From positions 1 to 36,176 of the forward strand of contig CAZNWE010000043.1 in the NCBI GenBank assembly GCA_964576715.1: a stretch of DNA of 36,176 nucleotides, given 5' to 3'. The first letter of the stretch is position 1. Each line of letters opens with the position of its first letter. Below, one piece after another: positions 1 to 8,606 of this stretch. The position numbers and the translations under genes were made by a program. The notes under the pieces were generated by a model. The model had not been told where the DNA came from and searched no databases. It worked only from the letters and a program-made list of their open reading frames with translations. Origin of the DNA: SLRI01 sp964576715 (GTDB taxonomy: Bacteria > Pseudomonadota > Alphaproteobacteria > Geminicoccales > Geminicoccaceae).

Positions 1-2381
1 GCCGCTGGTGCCGGCTCGGCCTCGGCTGCCGGCTCGGCCTCCGCTGCCGGCTCGGACTGCGCTTCGGGCGCCGGCTCCGATTCGGGCGCCGCTTCCGATT
101 CGAGCGGCACCGTCGCCTCGGCGAACTCGGCTGCTTGCGGTTGGGCTGCCGCCTCGAGCACCGCGTCGCCGGGCACCTCGCCCAACGCCGCCGGAGCCTC
201 GGCCGTCTCGGGCTGGCGCTTGCGGACCCGCCGCCGTCGCGGTTTCGCTGGCTCGGCCGAGACCGGTGCCGCCGCTGCAGCATGGTCCACGGCAACCTCA
301 CTGTCAGCCGATTCGGCGCTGGCCGGCATCTCGTCGGCGGTGGCGTCGGGCGACGTGGCCGCAGCCTCGCTCGCCGCCGAGACGTTGATCTCGCCAGCAT
401 CGGCCTCGCCAGCATCGGCCTCGCCAGCATCGGCCTCGCCGGTGTCAGCCTCGCCAGGATCAGGCGCACGGGCGTCCGTCTCGGCCGCCGCCGTTTCGTC
501 AGTGCGGCGGCGGCGACGACGACGCCGCCGCCGCTTGCGCCCGCCGTCCTCTTCCTCGCCGGTCGCCCCTTCGCTTGCGGCGAGCGGCGCCTCGCCGCCT
601 TCGTCCACGTCGTCCGCAGCTGTGGCGTCGAGCGTCGGCTCGGCTGCTTCGCCGGCCGCGGCGCTCGGCACGACATCGCCCGGTTCACGCCGCTCGACCA
701 GCTCCGACTTGACCTGGCCCGGCGTCGCGTCGCGGTCCACCATGACGTCAATGCGCATGGCGTAGCGTTGCTCGAGCCGTACCAGCCCATCGCGTTTCTG
801 GTTCAAGACGTAGAGTGCCGCCTCGGCCGGTAGCGACAGACGCAATACTTTGGCCTCGCCGCGGATGCCCGCCTCCTCTGCGAGCCTCAGCGCCTGCAAG
901 GCGCAGCTCTCGGTGGAGCGTACCGAGCCCAGACCCTGGCAGGTCGGGCAGACTTGCGAGCTGAGCTCCTGCAGGCTGGGCCTGAGGCGCTGGCGCGACA
1001 GCTCCAACAGACCGAACATGCTGATCCGGCCGAGCTGGATGCGCGCGCGATCGACCTTCAGGGCGTCGCGCATCCGCTTCTCCACCGAGCGCTGATGCCG
1101 GTTCTCGCCCATGTCGATGAAATCGATGACCACCAGCCCGGCCAGATCCCTGAGCCGCAGCTGCCGGGCGATCTCGTCGGCCGCCTCGAGGTTGGTCTTG
1201 ACCGCGGTCTCGTCGATATGGCGTTCCCTGGTCGACTTGCCCGAATTGACGTCGATCGCGATCAGGGCCTCGGTTGCGTGCATGACGATCGAGCCGCCGG
1301 ACGGCAGCTGCACGGTCGGGCTGTGCATCGCGTCGAGCTGGTCCTCGACCTTGTACTTGAAGAAGAGCGGCAGCTCCTCCTTGTAGAGCTTCACGTGCCG
1401 TGCCCGGGACGGCATCATCATCGTCATCAGCCGCTTGGCCGAGCGGTGTGCCGCCTCGCCCTCGACCAGCACCTCGTCGATGTCGCGGCTGTAGAGGTCG
1501 CGCATCGCCCGCTTGATCAGGTCGCCTTCGGCGTAGATCAGCGCCGGGGCGACGCTTTTGAGGGTGGTGTCGCGGATCTCGCTCCACTGGCGCATCAGGT
1601 AGTCGTAGTCGCGCTTGATTTCGGTGCGCGAGCGCTGTTGGCCGGCGGTCCTGACGATCAGGCCCATGCCCTGCGGCACGTCGAGCTCGGCGACGATCGA
1701 CTTGAGCTTGGCGCGGTCCTCGCCGGACGAGATCTTGCGGCTGATGCCACCGCCCCTCGCTGTGTTCGGCATCAGCACGCAGTAGCGGCCGGCGAGCGAG
1801 AGATATGTCGTGAGCGCCGCCCCCTTGTTGCCGCGTTCCTCCTTGACGACCTGCACCAGCATGATCTGGCGGCGCTTGATCACCTCCTGGATCTTGTAGG
1901 AGCGGAGCAGCTTGGCCCGGCGTCGGGCCTGCTCGCTCATGACGTCGGCGGTTTCCTCCTCGGCGTCCTGGCGCACCTCGATCGGCTGGTCGTGCTCGGC
2001 GTCGTCGGCGCCGGCACCGTCCTCGTCGTCGCCGGACCGTCCGCGGCGCGCCGCCTTGCCCGGGCCGTCGCCGTTGCCGGCTTCCGCTTCAGCACTCTCC
2101 CGCTCGAGCTTGGCCAGGAGCTCACGATCGGCCTGCGGGATCTGGAAATAGTCGGGGTGGATTTCGCTGAACGCCAGGAAACCATGGCGATTGCCGCCAT
2201 AATCGACGAATGCCGCCTGCAGCGACGGCTCGACCCGCGTCACCTTGGCAAGGTACACATTTCCCTTGAGCTGACGCTTGGTGGAGGATTCAAAGTCGAA
2301 ATCGACGAGTTGGCGGTCCTGTAACACGACCACCCTGGTCTCTTCCGGGTGGTTCGCATCGATCAGCATGCGTTTGGTCAT
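1..2381 (-). CDS. rne: Ribonuclease E (3' end runs off the window)
   Basis: Endoribonuclease of the RNA degradosome, acting in mRNA decay and rRNA/tRNA processing. The ATG at 2381 opens MTKRMLIDAN, and 793 codons lie in the window; the C-terminus is outside. An S1 domain begins near residue 37 and is interrupted by an acidic, low-complexity insert at about residues 85-150, as in other alphaproteobacterial RNase E proteins. The magnesium-binding aspartates are D377 (in AIDVNSG) and D420 (in VIDFIDM). The zinc-link CPTC has C478 and C481. The spacings 377-420-478 equal those of the E. coli catalytic core (303-346-404). After about residue 560 the protein is disordered, with a run of about nine arginines, four ADAGE-type repeats and a long Ala/Glu/Pro-rich tail. 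This fits an RNA-binding and degradosome scaffold region. RNase G is excluded by the long tail. Confidence 0.96.
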   Translation of the reverse strand, partial: MTKRMLIDANHPEETRVVVLQDRQLVDFDFESSTKRQLKGNVYLAKVTRVEPSLQAAFVDYGGNRHGFLAFSEIHPDYFQIPQADRELLAKLERESAEAEAGNGDGPGKAARRGRSGDDEDGAGADDAEHDQPIEVRQDAEEETADVMSEQARRRAKLLRSYKIQEVIKRRQIMLVQVVKEERGNKGAALTTYLSLAGRYCVLMPNTARGGGISRKISSGEDRAKLKSIVAELDVPQGMGLIVRTAGQQRSRTEIKRDYDYLMRQWSEIRDTTLKSVAPALIYAEGDLIKRAMRDLYSRDIDEVLVEGEAAHRSAKRLMTMMMPSRARHVKLYKEELPLFFKYKVEDQLDAMHSPTVQLPSGGSIVMHATEALIAIDVNSGKSTRERHIDETAVKTNLEAADEIARQLRLRDLAGLVVIDFIDMGENRHQRSVEKRMRDALKVDRARIQLGRISMFGLLELSRQRLRPSLQELSSQVCPTCQGLGSVRSTESCALQALRLAEEAGIRGEAKVLRLSLPAEAALYVLNQKRDGLVRLEQRYAMRIDVMVDRDATPGQVKSELVERREPGDVVPSAAAGEAAEPTLDATAADDVDEGGEAPLAASEGATGEEEDGGRKRRRRRRRRRRTDETAAAETDARAPDPGEADTGEADAGEADAGEADAGEINVSAASEAAATSPDATADEMPASAESADSEVAVDHAAAAAPVSAEPAKPRRRRVRKRQPETAEAPAALGEVPGDAVLEAAAQPQAAEFAEATVPLESEAAPESEPAPEAQSEPAAEAEPAAEAEPAPA
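389..456. repeat. 15-bp tandem repeat inside rne scaffold region
   Basis: The unit GCCTCGCCAGCATCG is repeated about three times without change, with degenerate copies on the downstream side. On the coding (minus) strand it gives the five-residue repeat ADAGE, so changes in copy number keep the frame. It lies in the disordered C-terminal half of RNase E, where length change is likely tolerated. Confidence 0.75.
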
Positions 2382-2455
2382 CGGCGGTCGTCTCCCGCCC
2401 AGCGGCAGCCATCAGACGCGGCTCATGGCCGCCGCACGGGCGTCTTGTTGCGTGC

Positions 2456-2475
2456 CCGGCTGCATGTGCAGCCGG
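2456..2475 (-). other. Hairpin in the rne leader
   Basis: A perfect inverted repeat has arms CCGGCTGCA and TGCAGCCGG around a TG centre. It lies about 75 bases upstream of the rne start codon and inside the predicted leader transcript. In E. coli, hairpins in the long rne leader are bound by RNase E and mediate autoregulation. The same role here is inference from position and structure only. Confidence 0.45.
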
Positions 2476-2780
2476 CAGGCAGGTTGTGAAGCGACACAAA
2501 CCGAGCGTCACGGCCCAGCGTAGGGTCGGGGCCAGAGCGATCGGCGGTCGTGTGATGCCTTCGAGGTTCGCATCGGCGAACAAGGCCCGGCCGGGCGGCA
2601 CCATCGCTGGCTTGGTACCGGGCCGGGGGGAGCGCAGCGTCTGGTGGCGCACTGCCCCTTCGATCGCGTCGTGAAAACTCGAGGGAATAACGGGCTGGGA
2701 GCGGTCGTCGAGAAGCTGCGCGGCACTCTGCCTCGCCGCTGTTCCTGTGACTGTCATCGAAATACCCGCATCATGCCGAG

Positions 2781-2809
2781 ACTATAGTGAGTGTCGTGGC
2801 CTGCGACAA
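2781..2809 (-). promoter_or_regulatory. Candidate sigma-70 promoter of rne
   Basis: On the minus strand a -35 box TTGTCG (2809-2804) and a -10 box TATAGT (2786-2781) are separated by exactly 17 bases. Transcription would start near 2774, giving a leader of about 390 bases before the rne ATG. That is close to the length of the autoregulatory rne leader in E. coli. Confidence 0.45.
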
Positions 2810-2927
2810 TGCGTGAATCGATTGCGGTCGCGAGACGCCCGGCCCGCGGCGAGAGCGGCCGGCGGCTCGGCCGGTTGATCCCGAGGCGCGGGTCGATCTC
2901 ACGGAACGGGATTCGGACTTTCCATCG

Positions 2928-2956
2928 TTGCGCGAGATGCCCGGCTGTTCGATAAG
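2928..2956 (+). promoter_or_regulatory. Weak candidate promoter of the amidase-mrcA genes
   Basis: TTGCGC (2928-2933) and GATAAG (2951-2956) are spaced 17 bases apart, about 130 bases upstream of the preferred amidase start. Each box has only a partial match to consensus, so this is a suggestion. Confidence 0.25.
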
Positions 2957-3082
2957 GCTGTTACAGCGAGCCACGCCCCTCAACATCGTAGCGCAGGCTG
3001 ATCGACCAATGGCGCGGTGGATCTCAACGGACACCCCGGACGTCAGACAACATCAACCGGCAGGGACCCTGCTACCGTCGGC

Positions 3083-4663
3083 ATGACTGACCCGGCACGG
3101 CGTGCCTTCGGCCGCATCATCGCATCGATCAGGCAGGGCGGTCGCCGCCGTGACCTGTCCTCGCGATCAGCGTCGCTGCTCGCCGCGGCCGTCGGCTGGC
3201 TCTGCCTGGCGTTGCTGCTGTCGCCGCCGATCGTGCAGGCCCAGGCGCCCGATGCGCCCGAGGTTGTCGGCGTGCGCTTCGGCATCAACCAGGACATCAC
3301 GCGGGTCGTTCTCGACGTCGACGGGCCGACCCGCTTCGCTACCCGGATCACCGCGGCACCGCCGCGGCTCGTGGTCGAACTCGAGGCGGTCCGCTGGCGG
3401 GTCCGCGAGCATCCGCAAAGCCACCCGGTCGGTCTCGTCAAGAGCGTCAATTACGGTCATCTGGCGAACGGCCGCGGCCGTCTCGTGGTCGACATCGACC
3501 GGCCGTTTCGCATCGTCCGCGAGGAGCGCCTACCGCCGTCGGGCGACATCCGCCAGCACCGCGTCCTCGTCGATCTGGTGGCCCTGCCGCCGACCACCGC
3601 GGCAAGCGGACCAGCGGCAGCGGTGCTGCGTGAGGCCGAGCCGGCATCGCCATCGAGAGCGCCGCAAGCCGGCCCGCCGCGCCCGCGCCCCGACGCGACC
3701 GCAACGGACGTCCAGCTCGCAGCGCGCCAGGATCCGGCGATCGCCGACGATGCAGTGCGGCACCTGCCGCTACCGGGCTTGGCGCCGCGCTCGATCGCGC
3801 CGTCCGACTTGCCGGCCGCCGGCGGATCAGACAGCGAGCGGCCCGGGGCGCGCCGACCGACGCCGGCTGCGGATGTGGCCATCGACCCTGACGGTGGCGC
3901 CACCGGCACCGTCGAGACAGCGATGGCGCCGGTCTTCCAGCCGCCGGTCGTCGCCACGCCGCCGCCACCGCAGCGACGCCGGGTCATTGCCTTGGACCCT
4001 GGCCATGGCGGGATCGATCCCGGCACCGTCGGCATCAACGGCGTGCTCGAGAAGGAGGTCACCCTCGACCTGGCCCGGCGACTGCAGGCGCTGATCGACG
4101 CAACGGGCCGCTACGCGGTCGTGATGACCAGAAGCGACGACGTCTTCGTGTCGCTGCGCGACCGCATGGCGACAGCGCGCCGCTCCGAAGCGGCTTTGTT
4201 CATCTCGATCCACGCCGACAGCATCAGCGATGCCCAGTTCCGCGGCGCCTCGGTCTACACACTCTCCGATCAGGCCTCGGATGCCGAGGCGGCGAGGCTC
4301 GCCACCAAGGAGAACCGGGCCGATGTCATCGCCGGCACCGATCTTTCGGCGCATGACGAGGTCGTCGCCGGCATCCTCATCGACCTTGCCCAGCGGGTGA
4401 CCAACAACAAGTCGATCGAATTCGCCGACGTTCTCACGGCCGAGCTCGGCGATGTCACCGCCCTGGTCCGCAATACCCGACGCTTCGCGGGTTTCGTCGT
4501 GCTCAAGTCACCAGATGTGCCGTCGGTGCTGCTCGAACTCGGCTACCTCTCGAACCCGACCGACGCCGCCAACCTGGCCAAGCCCGAATACCGCGACCGG
4601 CTGGCGCGCGCGACCTTGCGCGCCATCGACCGCCATTTCGCCCAGGTGGACGCCGCCTTGTGA
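3083..4663 (+). CDS. N-acetylmuramoyl-L-alanine amidase (AmiA/AmiC type, AMIN + Amidase_3)
   Basis: Periplasmic zinc amidase that cleaves the bond between N-acetylmuramic acid and L-alanine in peptidoglycan, typically during daughter-cell separation. Starting at ATG 3083 the protein has 526 residues. A hydrophobic stretch near residues 29-50 ends in IVQAQA and looks like a signal peptide. An AMIN domain, which targets such enzymes to the septum, follows at about 55-150. After a Pro/Ala-rich linker comes the Amidase_3 domain, with zinc ligands H308 (DPGHGG), E323 (LEKEV) and H377 (SIHAD) and catalytic E485 (LELGYLSN). An upstream in-frame start at 3017 would add 22 residues and move the signal peptide inward, so I prefer 3083, although neither has a strong ribosome binding site. 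The order amidase, mrcA, prfB beside rne is common in Alphaproteobacteria. Confidence 0.93.
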   Translation: MTDPARRAFGRIIASIRQGGRRRDLSSRSASLLAAAVGWLCLALLLSPPIVQAQAPDAPEVVGVRFGINQDITRVVLDVDGPTRFATRITAAPPRLVVELEAVRWRVREHPQSHPVGLVKSVNYGHLANGRGRLVVDIDRPFRIVREERLPPSGDIRQHRVLVDLVALPPTTAASGPAAAVLREAEPASPSRAPQAGPPRPRPDATATDVQLAARQDPAIADDAVRHLPLPGLAPRSIAPSDLPAAGGSDSERPGARRPTPAADVAIDPDGGATGTVETAMAPVFQPPVVATPPPPQRRRVIALDPGHGGIDPGTVGINGVLEKEVTLDLARRLQALIDATGRYAVVMTRSDDVFVSLRDRMATARRSEAALFISIHADSISDAQFRGASVYTLSDQASDAEAARLATKENRADVIAGTDLSAHDEVVAGILIDLAQRVTNNKSIEFADVLTAELGDVTALVRNTRRFAGFVVLKSPDVPSVLLELGYLSNPTDAANLAKPEYRDRLARATLRAIDRHFAQVDAAL

Positions 4664-4830
4664 GGGGCGAGCCTTGCGCCACGCAACAGCGCGGCCATTT
4701 CAGTGAGGCTCGGGATGCAGTACAAGCTGCGGACCGCGCGGGGCTCGACGCTTTGCCACGATGGTGCTGGGCAATTGCGGTCACCGGTGCGGCGGGCGGC
4801 CCGATACAGGCTTTGAAGGGTTGAAACAAC

Positions 4831-7290
4831 GTGTTGCGCTGGCTTGCCAAGGCCGTGTCATGGCTGACCGTCACGGCGGCGATCTGGTTGGTCGTCGGTG
4901 CCGGGGTCGTGGCTTGGCTGTTCATCCACTACGGCGCCGACCTGCCCGACTATGCGTCGCTCGCCGACTACCAGCCGCCGACCGTGACGCGGATCCATGC
5001 CGGTGACGGTCGGCTGCTGGCCGAGTATGCCCACGAGCGTCGCGTCTTCGTGCCGATCAGCGCCATCCCGCCGATGGTGCGCCAGGCCTTCGTCTCGGCC
5101 GAGGACAAGAATTTCTTCGTCCACCCCGGCATCGACCCGGTCGGCATCGCCCGTGCCGCCTATGACAATTTCCAGGCGCTCGGCACCAACCGGCGACCGC
5201 AAGGTGCTTCGACCATCACCCAGCAGGTGGCGAAGAACTTCTTCCTTACCAGCGAGGTCTCGCTCGAGCGCAAGCTCAAGGAGGTGATCCTCGCCTTCCG
5301 CATCGAGCAGGCGTTCAGCAAGGAGCGCATCCTCGAGCTCTACCTGAACGAGATCTTTCTCGGCCGCCGCTCCTACGGCGTGGCGGCCGCGGCCCTCACC
5401 TATTTCGACAAGGCACTCGACGACCTGACCCTGGCCGAGGCCGCCTTTCTCGCAGCGCTGCCCAAGGCGCCCTCGACCTACGATCCCGCGCGGGCGCCGG
5501 CCCTGGCGCTCGAGCGGCGCAACTATGTCCTCGGCCGGATGCTCGACGACGGGGCGATCGGCGCGGCCGAGCACGCGACGGCCCGGGCGATGCCGATCGA
5601 GACCCGCTCGCGCGACAGTATCGACCATGCCCGGGCGGATTTCTTCACCGAGGAAGTGCGCCGGCAGCTCGTTCGCGAATTCGGCGATGACGGGTTCTAC
5701 CAGGGCGGGCTTTCGGTGCGCACCACCGTCGACCCGCGGCTCCAGGCGATCGCCGATCGGGTCCTGCGCGACGGTCTCGCCGCCTATGACCGGGAGCGGC
5801 AGGGCTGGCGCGGGCCGCTGGGCCAGCTGGACCTCGCCGCCCTCGGCGACGACTGGCAGCCGGCCCTGGCGGCGTTCGACCCCGGCTTCGAGCTCGATGG
5901 CTGGCAGCGCGCCCTGGTGCTCGAGGCAGCGGGCGCCGAAGCCCGGCTCGGCCTTGCCGACGGCAGCACGGCACGGCTGCCGTTCAGCGAGATGCGCTGG
6001 GCCACGCCGGAACTCGGCCCCGGCGAGTTCGGCCGGCGCCCCGAGGCGGCGAGCGACGTCGTCCAGCCCGGCGATGTCATCGTTGTCGAGCCGGTCGAGG
6101 ATGCCGACGGCAGCCGGCTGGCACTGCGCCAGCGCCCCTCCGTCGAGGGTGCGCTCGTCGCCCTCGACCCGCATACCGGCCGCGTGCTCGCGATGAGCGG
6201 CGGCTTCAGTTTCCGCCAGAGCCAGTTCAACCGGGCGACCCAGGCCTACCGGCAGCCCGGCTCGTCGTTCAAGCCGTTCGTCTACCTCGCGGCCCTCGAG
6301 AACGGCTTCACCCCGTCCTCGATCATCCTCGACGCGCCGCTGGTCATCGACCAGGGCCCGGGCCTGCCGGTGTGGAAGCCCGAGAACTACAGCGACACGT
6401 TCTACGGCCCCTCCACACTCAGGACCGGCATCGAAAAATCCCGCAACCTGATGACCGTCCGTCTCGCCCGCGAAGTCGGCATGGACCGGGTCGTCGACCT
6501 CGCCCGGCGCTTCGGCGTCGATCGCGGGCTCGGCAACAACCTGGCAGCCGCGCTCGGCGCCAACGAGGTCGACCTGTTGAGCCTCACCGAAGCCTATGCG
6601 ATGCTGGTCAATGGCGGGCGGGAGATCGAGGGCCGGCTGGTCGAGCGCATCCAGGACCGCTTCGGCCGCACCGTCCTGCGGCGCGACGAGCGGCCGTGCC
6701 CCGGCTGCGCCAGCCGCGTCGCCTGGGACGGCGAGCCGCCGCCGCTCCTGCCCGACACCCGGGCCGAGGTGGTCGACCCCCGCCACGCCTACCAGATGGT
6801 CGCCATGCTCGAAGGTGTCGTCGCCCGTGGCACCGGCACCCTCGCCCAGCGCATCGGCAAGTCCGTCGCCGGCAAGACCGGCACGACCAACGACGCCCGC
6901 GATGCCTGGTTCGTCGGCTTCGCCCCGGACCTTGCCGTCGGCGTCTATGTCGGTTTCGACCGGCCGCGCAATCTCGGCCGGCGGGCGACCGGTGGCAGTG
7001 TCGCCCTGCCGATCTGGACCACCTTCATGGAAGCGGCGCTGGCCGAGGCGCCGGCCACCCCGTTCCGCACCCCGCCCGGCGTGCGGCTGGTCCGGATCGA
7101 TGCCGAGACCGGCCTGTTGCCCGGCCCCGCCACCCGGACGGTGATCGCCGAGGCCTTCCTGCCCGGCACCGAGCCGACCACGCGGAGCATCGGCACCCTG
7201 CCGGCGACGGTCACCAATGGCGGTGGCGAGACCTCGACCCGGGCCGGCCAGGGAATCGCCGAGGGTGGCGCCCCGACCGGGCTCTACTGA
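4831..7290 (+). CDS. mrcA: Penicillin-binding protein 1A (class A, bifunctional)
   Basis: Inner-membrane enzyme that polymerises glycan strands and crosslinks peptides in peptidoglycan; 819 residues. A membrane anchor lies at about residues 10-30. The glycosyltransferase domain shows EDKNFF from E91 and QGASTITQQ from Q124. An OB-like inserted region lies at about 290-420, as in PBP1A rather than PBP1B or PBP1C. The transpeptidase domain has SSFK with catalytic S478, SRN at 537-539 and KTGT at 682-685. The start is a GTG at 4831 with GAAGGG a few bases upstream; an ATG at 4860 is out of frame. The gene follows the amidase by 167 bases and probably shares its transcription. Nothing looks truncated. 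Confidence 0.96.
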   Translation: MLRWLAKAVSWLTVTAAIWLVVGAGVVAWLFIHYGADLPDYASLADYQPPTVTRIHAGDGRLLAEYAHERRVFVPISAIPPMVRQAFVSAEDKNFFVHPGIDPVGIARAAYDNFQALGTNRRPQGASTITQQVAKNFFLTSEVSLERKLKEVILAFRIEQAFSKERILELYLNEIFLGRRSYGVAAAALTYFDKALDDLTLAEAAFLAALPKAPSTYDPARAPALALERRNYVLGRMLDDGAIGAAEHATARAMPIETRSRDSIDHARADFFTEEVRRQLVREFGDDGFYQGGLSVRTTVDPRLQAIADRVLRDGLAAYDRERQGWRGPLGQLDLAALGDDWQPALAAFDPGFELDGWQRALVLEAAGAEARLGLADGSTARLPFSEMRWATPELGPGEFGRRPEAASDVVQPGDVIVVEPVEDADGSRLALRQRPSVEGALVALDPHTGRVLAMSGGFSFRQSQFNRATQAYRQPGSSFKPFVYLAALENGFTPSSIILDAPLVIDQGPGLPVWKPENYSDTFYGPSTLRTGIEKSRNLMTVRLAREVGMDRVVDLARRFGVDRGLGNNLAAALGANEVDLLSLTEAYAMLVNGGREIEGRLVERIQDRFGRTVLRRDERPCPGCASRVAWDGEPPPLLPDTRAEVVDPRHAYQMVAMLEGVVARGTGTLAQRIGKSVAGKTGTTNDARDAWFVGFAPDLAVGVYVGFDRPRNLGRRATGGSVALPIWTTFMEAALAEAPATPFRTPPGVRLVRIDAETGLLPGPATRTVIAEAFLPGTEPTTRSIGTLPATVTNGGGETSTRAGQGIAEGGAPTGLY

Positions 7291-7335
7291 GCCGCCGCCG
7301 CATCCCTAGTTTATCGATAGCGAAGGAGCGAGCCC

Positions 7336-8458
7336 ATGCGCGCCGAGATCACCAGCCTCGAGACCAGCATCGAGGAAGGCCTCACCTTGCTTCGGAGGCA
7401 TCTTTGACTGGGATAACGCCCTGAGACGTCGGGACGAGCTCGACTCGCTCACCGAGGATCCGAGCTTGTGGAACAACGCCGAGAACGCCCAGGCTTTGAT
7501 GCGCGAGCGCCAGCAGCTCGCCGAGGCGATCGACCGGCAGATCGAGATGGAGCAGGCGCTCGCCGACGCTCTCGAGCTCGCCGAGCTGGCCGAGGCCGAG
7601 GCCGATACCGCAACCCTCGATACCATCGAGGCCGAGCTCGCCGAGCTGAAGGCCCGGATCGACAAGCTCAGCCTCGAGAGCCTGCTCTCGGGCGAGGCCG
7701 ATACCAACAACGCCTTCCTCCAGGTCAATGCCGGTGCCGGCGGCACCGAGAGCCAGGACTGGGCCGAGATGCTGCTGCGGATGTACCTCCGCTGGGCCGA
7801 ATCCAAAGGCTACAAGGTCGAGTGGATCGAGGCGAGTGAAGGTGAGGAAGCCGGGCTCAAGTCGGCTACCGTCAAGGTCATCGGCCACAACGCCTATGGC
7901 TGGCTGAAGACCGAATCCGGCGTCCATCGCCTGGTCCGCATCTCGCCCTACGACAGCGCCGCCAGACGGCACACCAGCTTCGCCAGCGTCTGGGTCAGCC
8001 CCGAGATCGACGACAGCATCGAGGTCGAGATCGACGACAAGGACCTCAAGGTCGATACCTACCGCGCCTCGGGTGCGGGCGGCCAGCACGTGAATAGAAC
8101 CGAATCCGCGATTCGCATCACTCACCTGCCGACCGGCCTGATCGCCGCCTGTCAGAACGACCGCAGCCAGCACAAAAACCGGGCGACCGCCATGACCATG
8201 CTGCGCGCCAAGCTCTACGACCTGGAATTGCAAAAGCGCCGCGCCGCGCAAGATGCCACCGAGGCCACCAAAGCCGACATCGGCTTCGGCCACCAGATTC
8301 GCTCCTACGTCCTCCACCCCTACAAAATGGTCAAGGACCTCAGAACCGGCACCGAATCCGGCAACCCCGCCGCCATCCTCGACGGCGACCTCGACCAGTT
8401 CCTCGAAGCCGCCCTGGCCCTGGGCGCCGGCCACAAGCGGGAAGAAGCGGTGCAGTAG
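7336..8458 (+). CDS. prfB: Peptide chain release factor 2 (joined by +1 programmed frameshift)
   Basis: Class I release factor recognising UGA and UAA. Translation starts at ATG 7336 behind AAGGAG (7323-7328). The first 23 codons end at an in-frame TGA (7405-7407). Skipping T7405 continues the frame at GAC 7406 and yields 373 residues. The tripeptide that reads the stop codon is SPY at 203-205 rather than the SPF of E. coli; I recall SPY from other alphaproteobacterial RF2 proteins. The GGQ motif that triggers peptide release is at 248-250, within GAGGQHVNRT. Both positions agree with E. coli RF2 (205-207 and 250-252), so the joined reading is right. A predictor that ignores recoding would start at about 7466 and lose the N-terminus. 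The gene follows mrcA by 45 bases. Confidence 0.95.
7390..7408 (+). promoter_or_regulatory. prfB programmed +1 frameshift site
   Basis: The site is CTTCGGAGGCATCTTTGAC. It has an internal Shine-Dalgarno-like CGGAGG (7393-7398), a three-base spacer, the slippery codon CTT (7402-7404) and the in-frame stop TGA followed by C. This matches the classic bacterial arrangement, including the E. coli CTT TGA C core. Low RF2 makes ribosomes pause at UGA and shift, so RF2 controls its own synthesis. Confidence 0.93.
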
Positions 8459-8472
8459 GGGAAGAAAGGATT

Positions 8473-8490
8473 GGGGAGGGCAGCCTCCCC
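8473..8490. terminator. GC-rich hairpin after prfB
   Basis: Arms GGGGAGG and CCTCCCC surround a GCAG loop, 14 bases after the prfB stop. No T-run follows, so termination by this hairpin is uncertain. A closely related but longer palindrome lies at 9674-9698, on the other side of the GIY-YIG gene. Confidence 0.4.
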
Positions 8491-8606
8491 ACGCCCCACT
8501 TCCATCATGGTCGGAGCGCGAACCGCCCGCCGCCCTGGCCGCGCCGAGGGTCGGCGCTCTCACACCGTGCGGTGGGACACAATCCCTGTCGCCGACCGGA
8601 GGTCGC

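Larger units (their letters stand above)
2382..3082. other. Non-coding region between rne and the amidase gene
   Basis: About 700 bases separate the divergent rne and amidase starts, and I see no credible gene in them. The short open frames have the Arg/Pro/Ala composition of chance frames in GC-rich DNA. The stretch holds the probable rne promoter with a long leader and a weaker candidate amidase promoter. Confidence 0.7.

Noticed and set aside
2804..2815. A 12-base match (CGCATTGTCGCA) between the rne promoter and the end of the 18-bp array
   Set aside because: Shared 12-mers are expected by chance in 36 kb of biased sequence.
4858..6786. 642-codon open frame antisense to the penicillin-binding protein gene
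   Set aside because: It is a codon-shadow of mrcA in GC-rich DNA. Its product is low-complexity and lacks domains, while the plus strand encodes a complete enzyme.
7405..7407. prfB as a pseudogene or sequencing frameshift
   Set aside because: The stop sits in the exact recoding context known for prfB (SD-like element, CTT TGA C), and both reading frames are otherwise intact.
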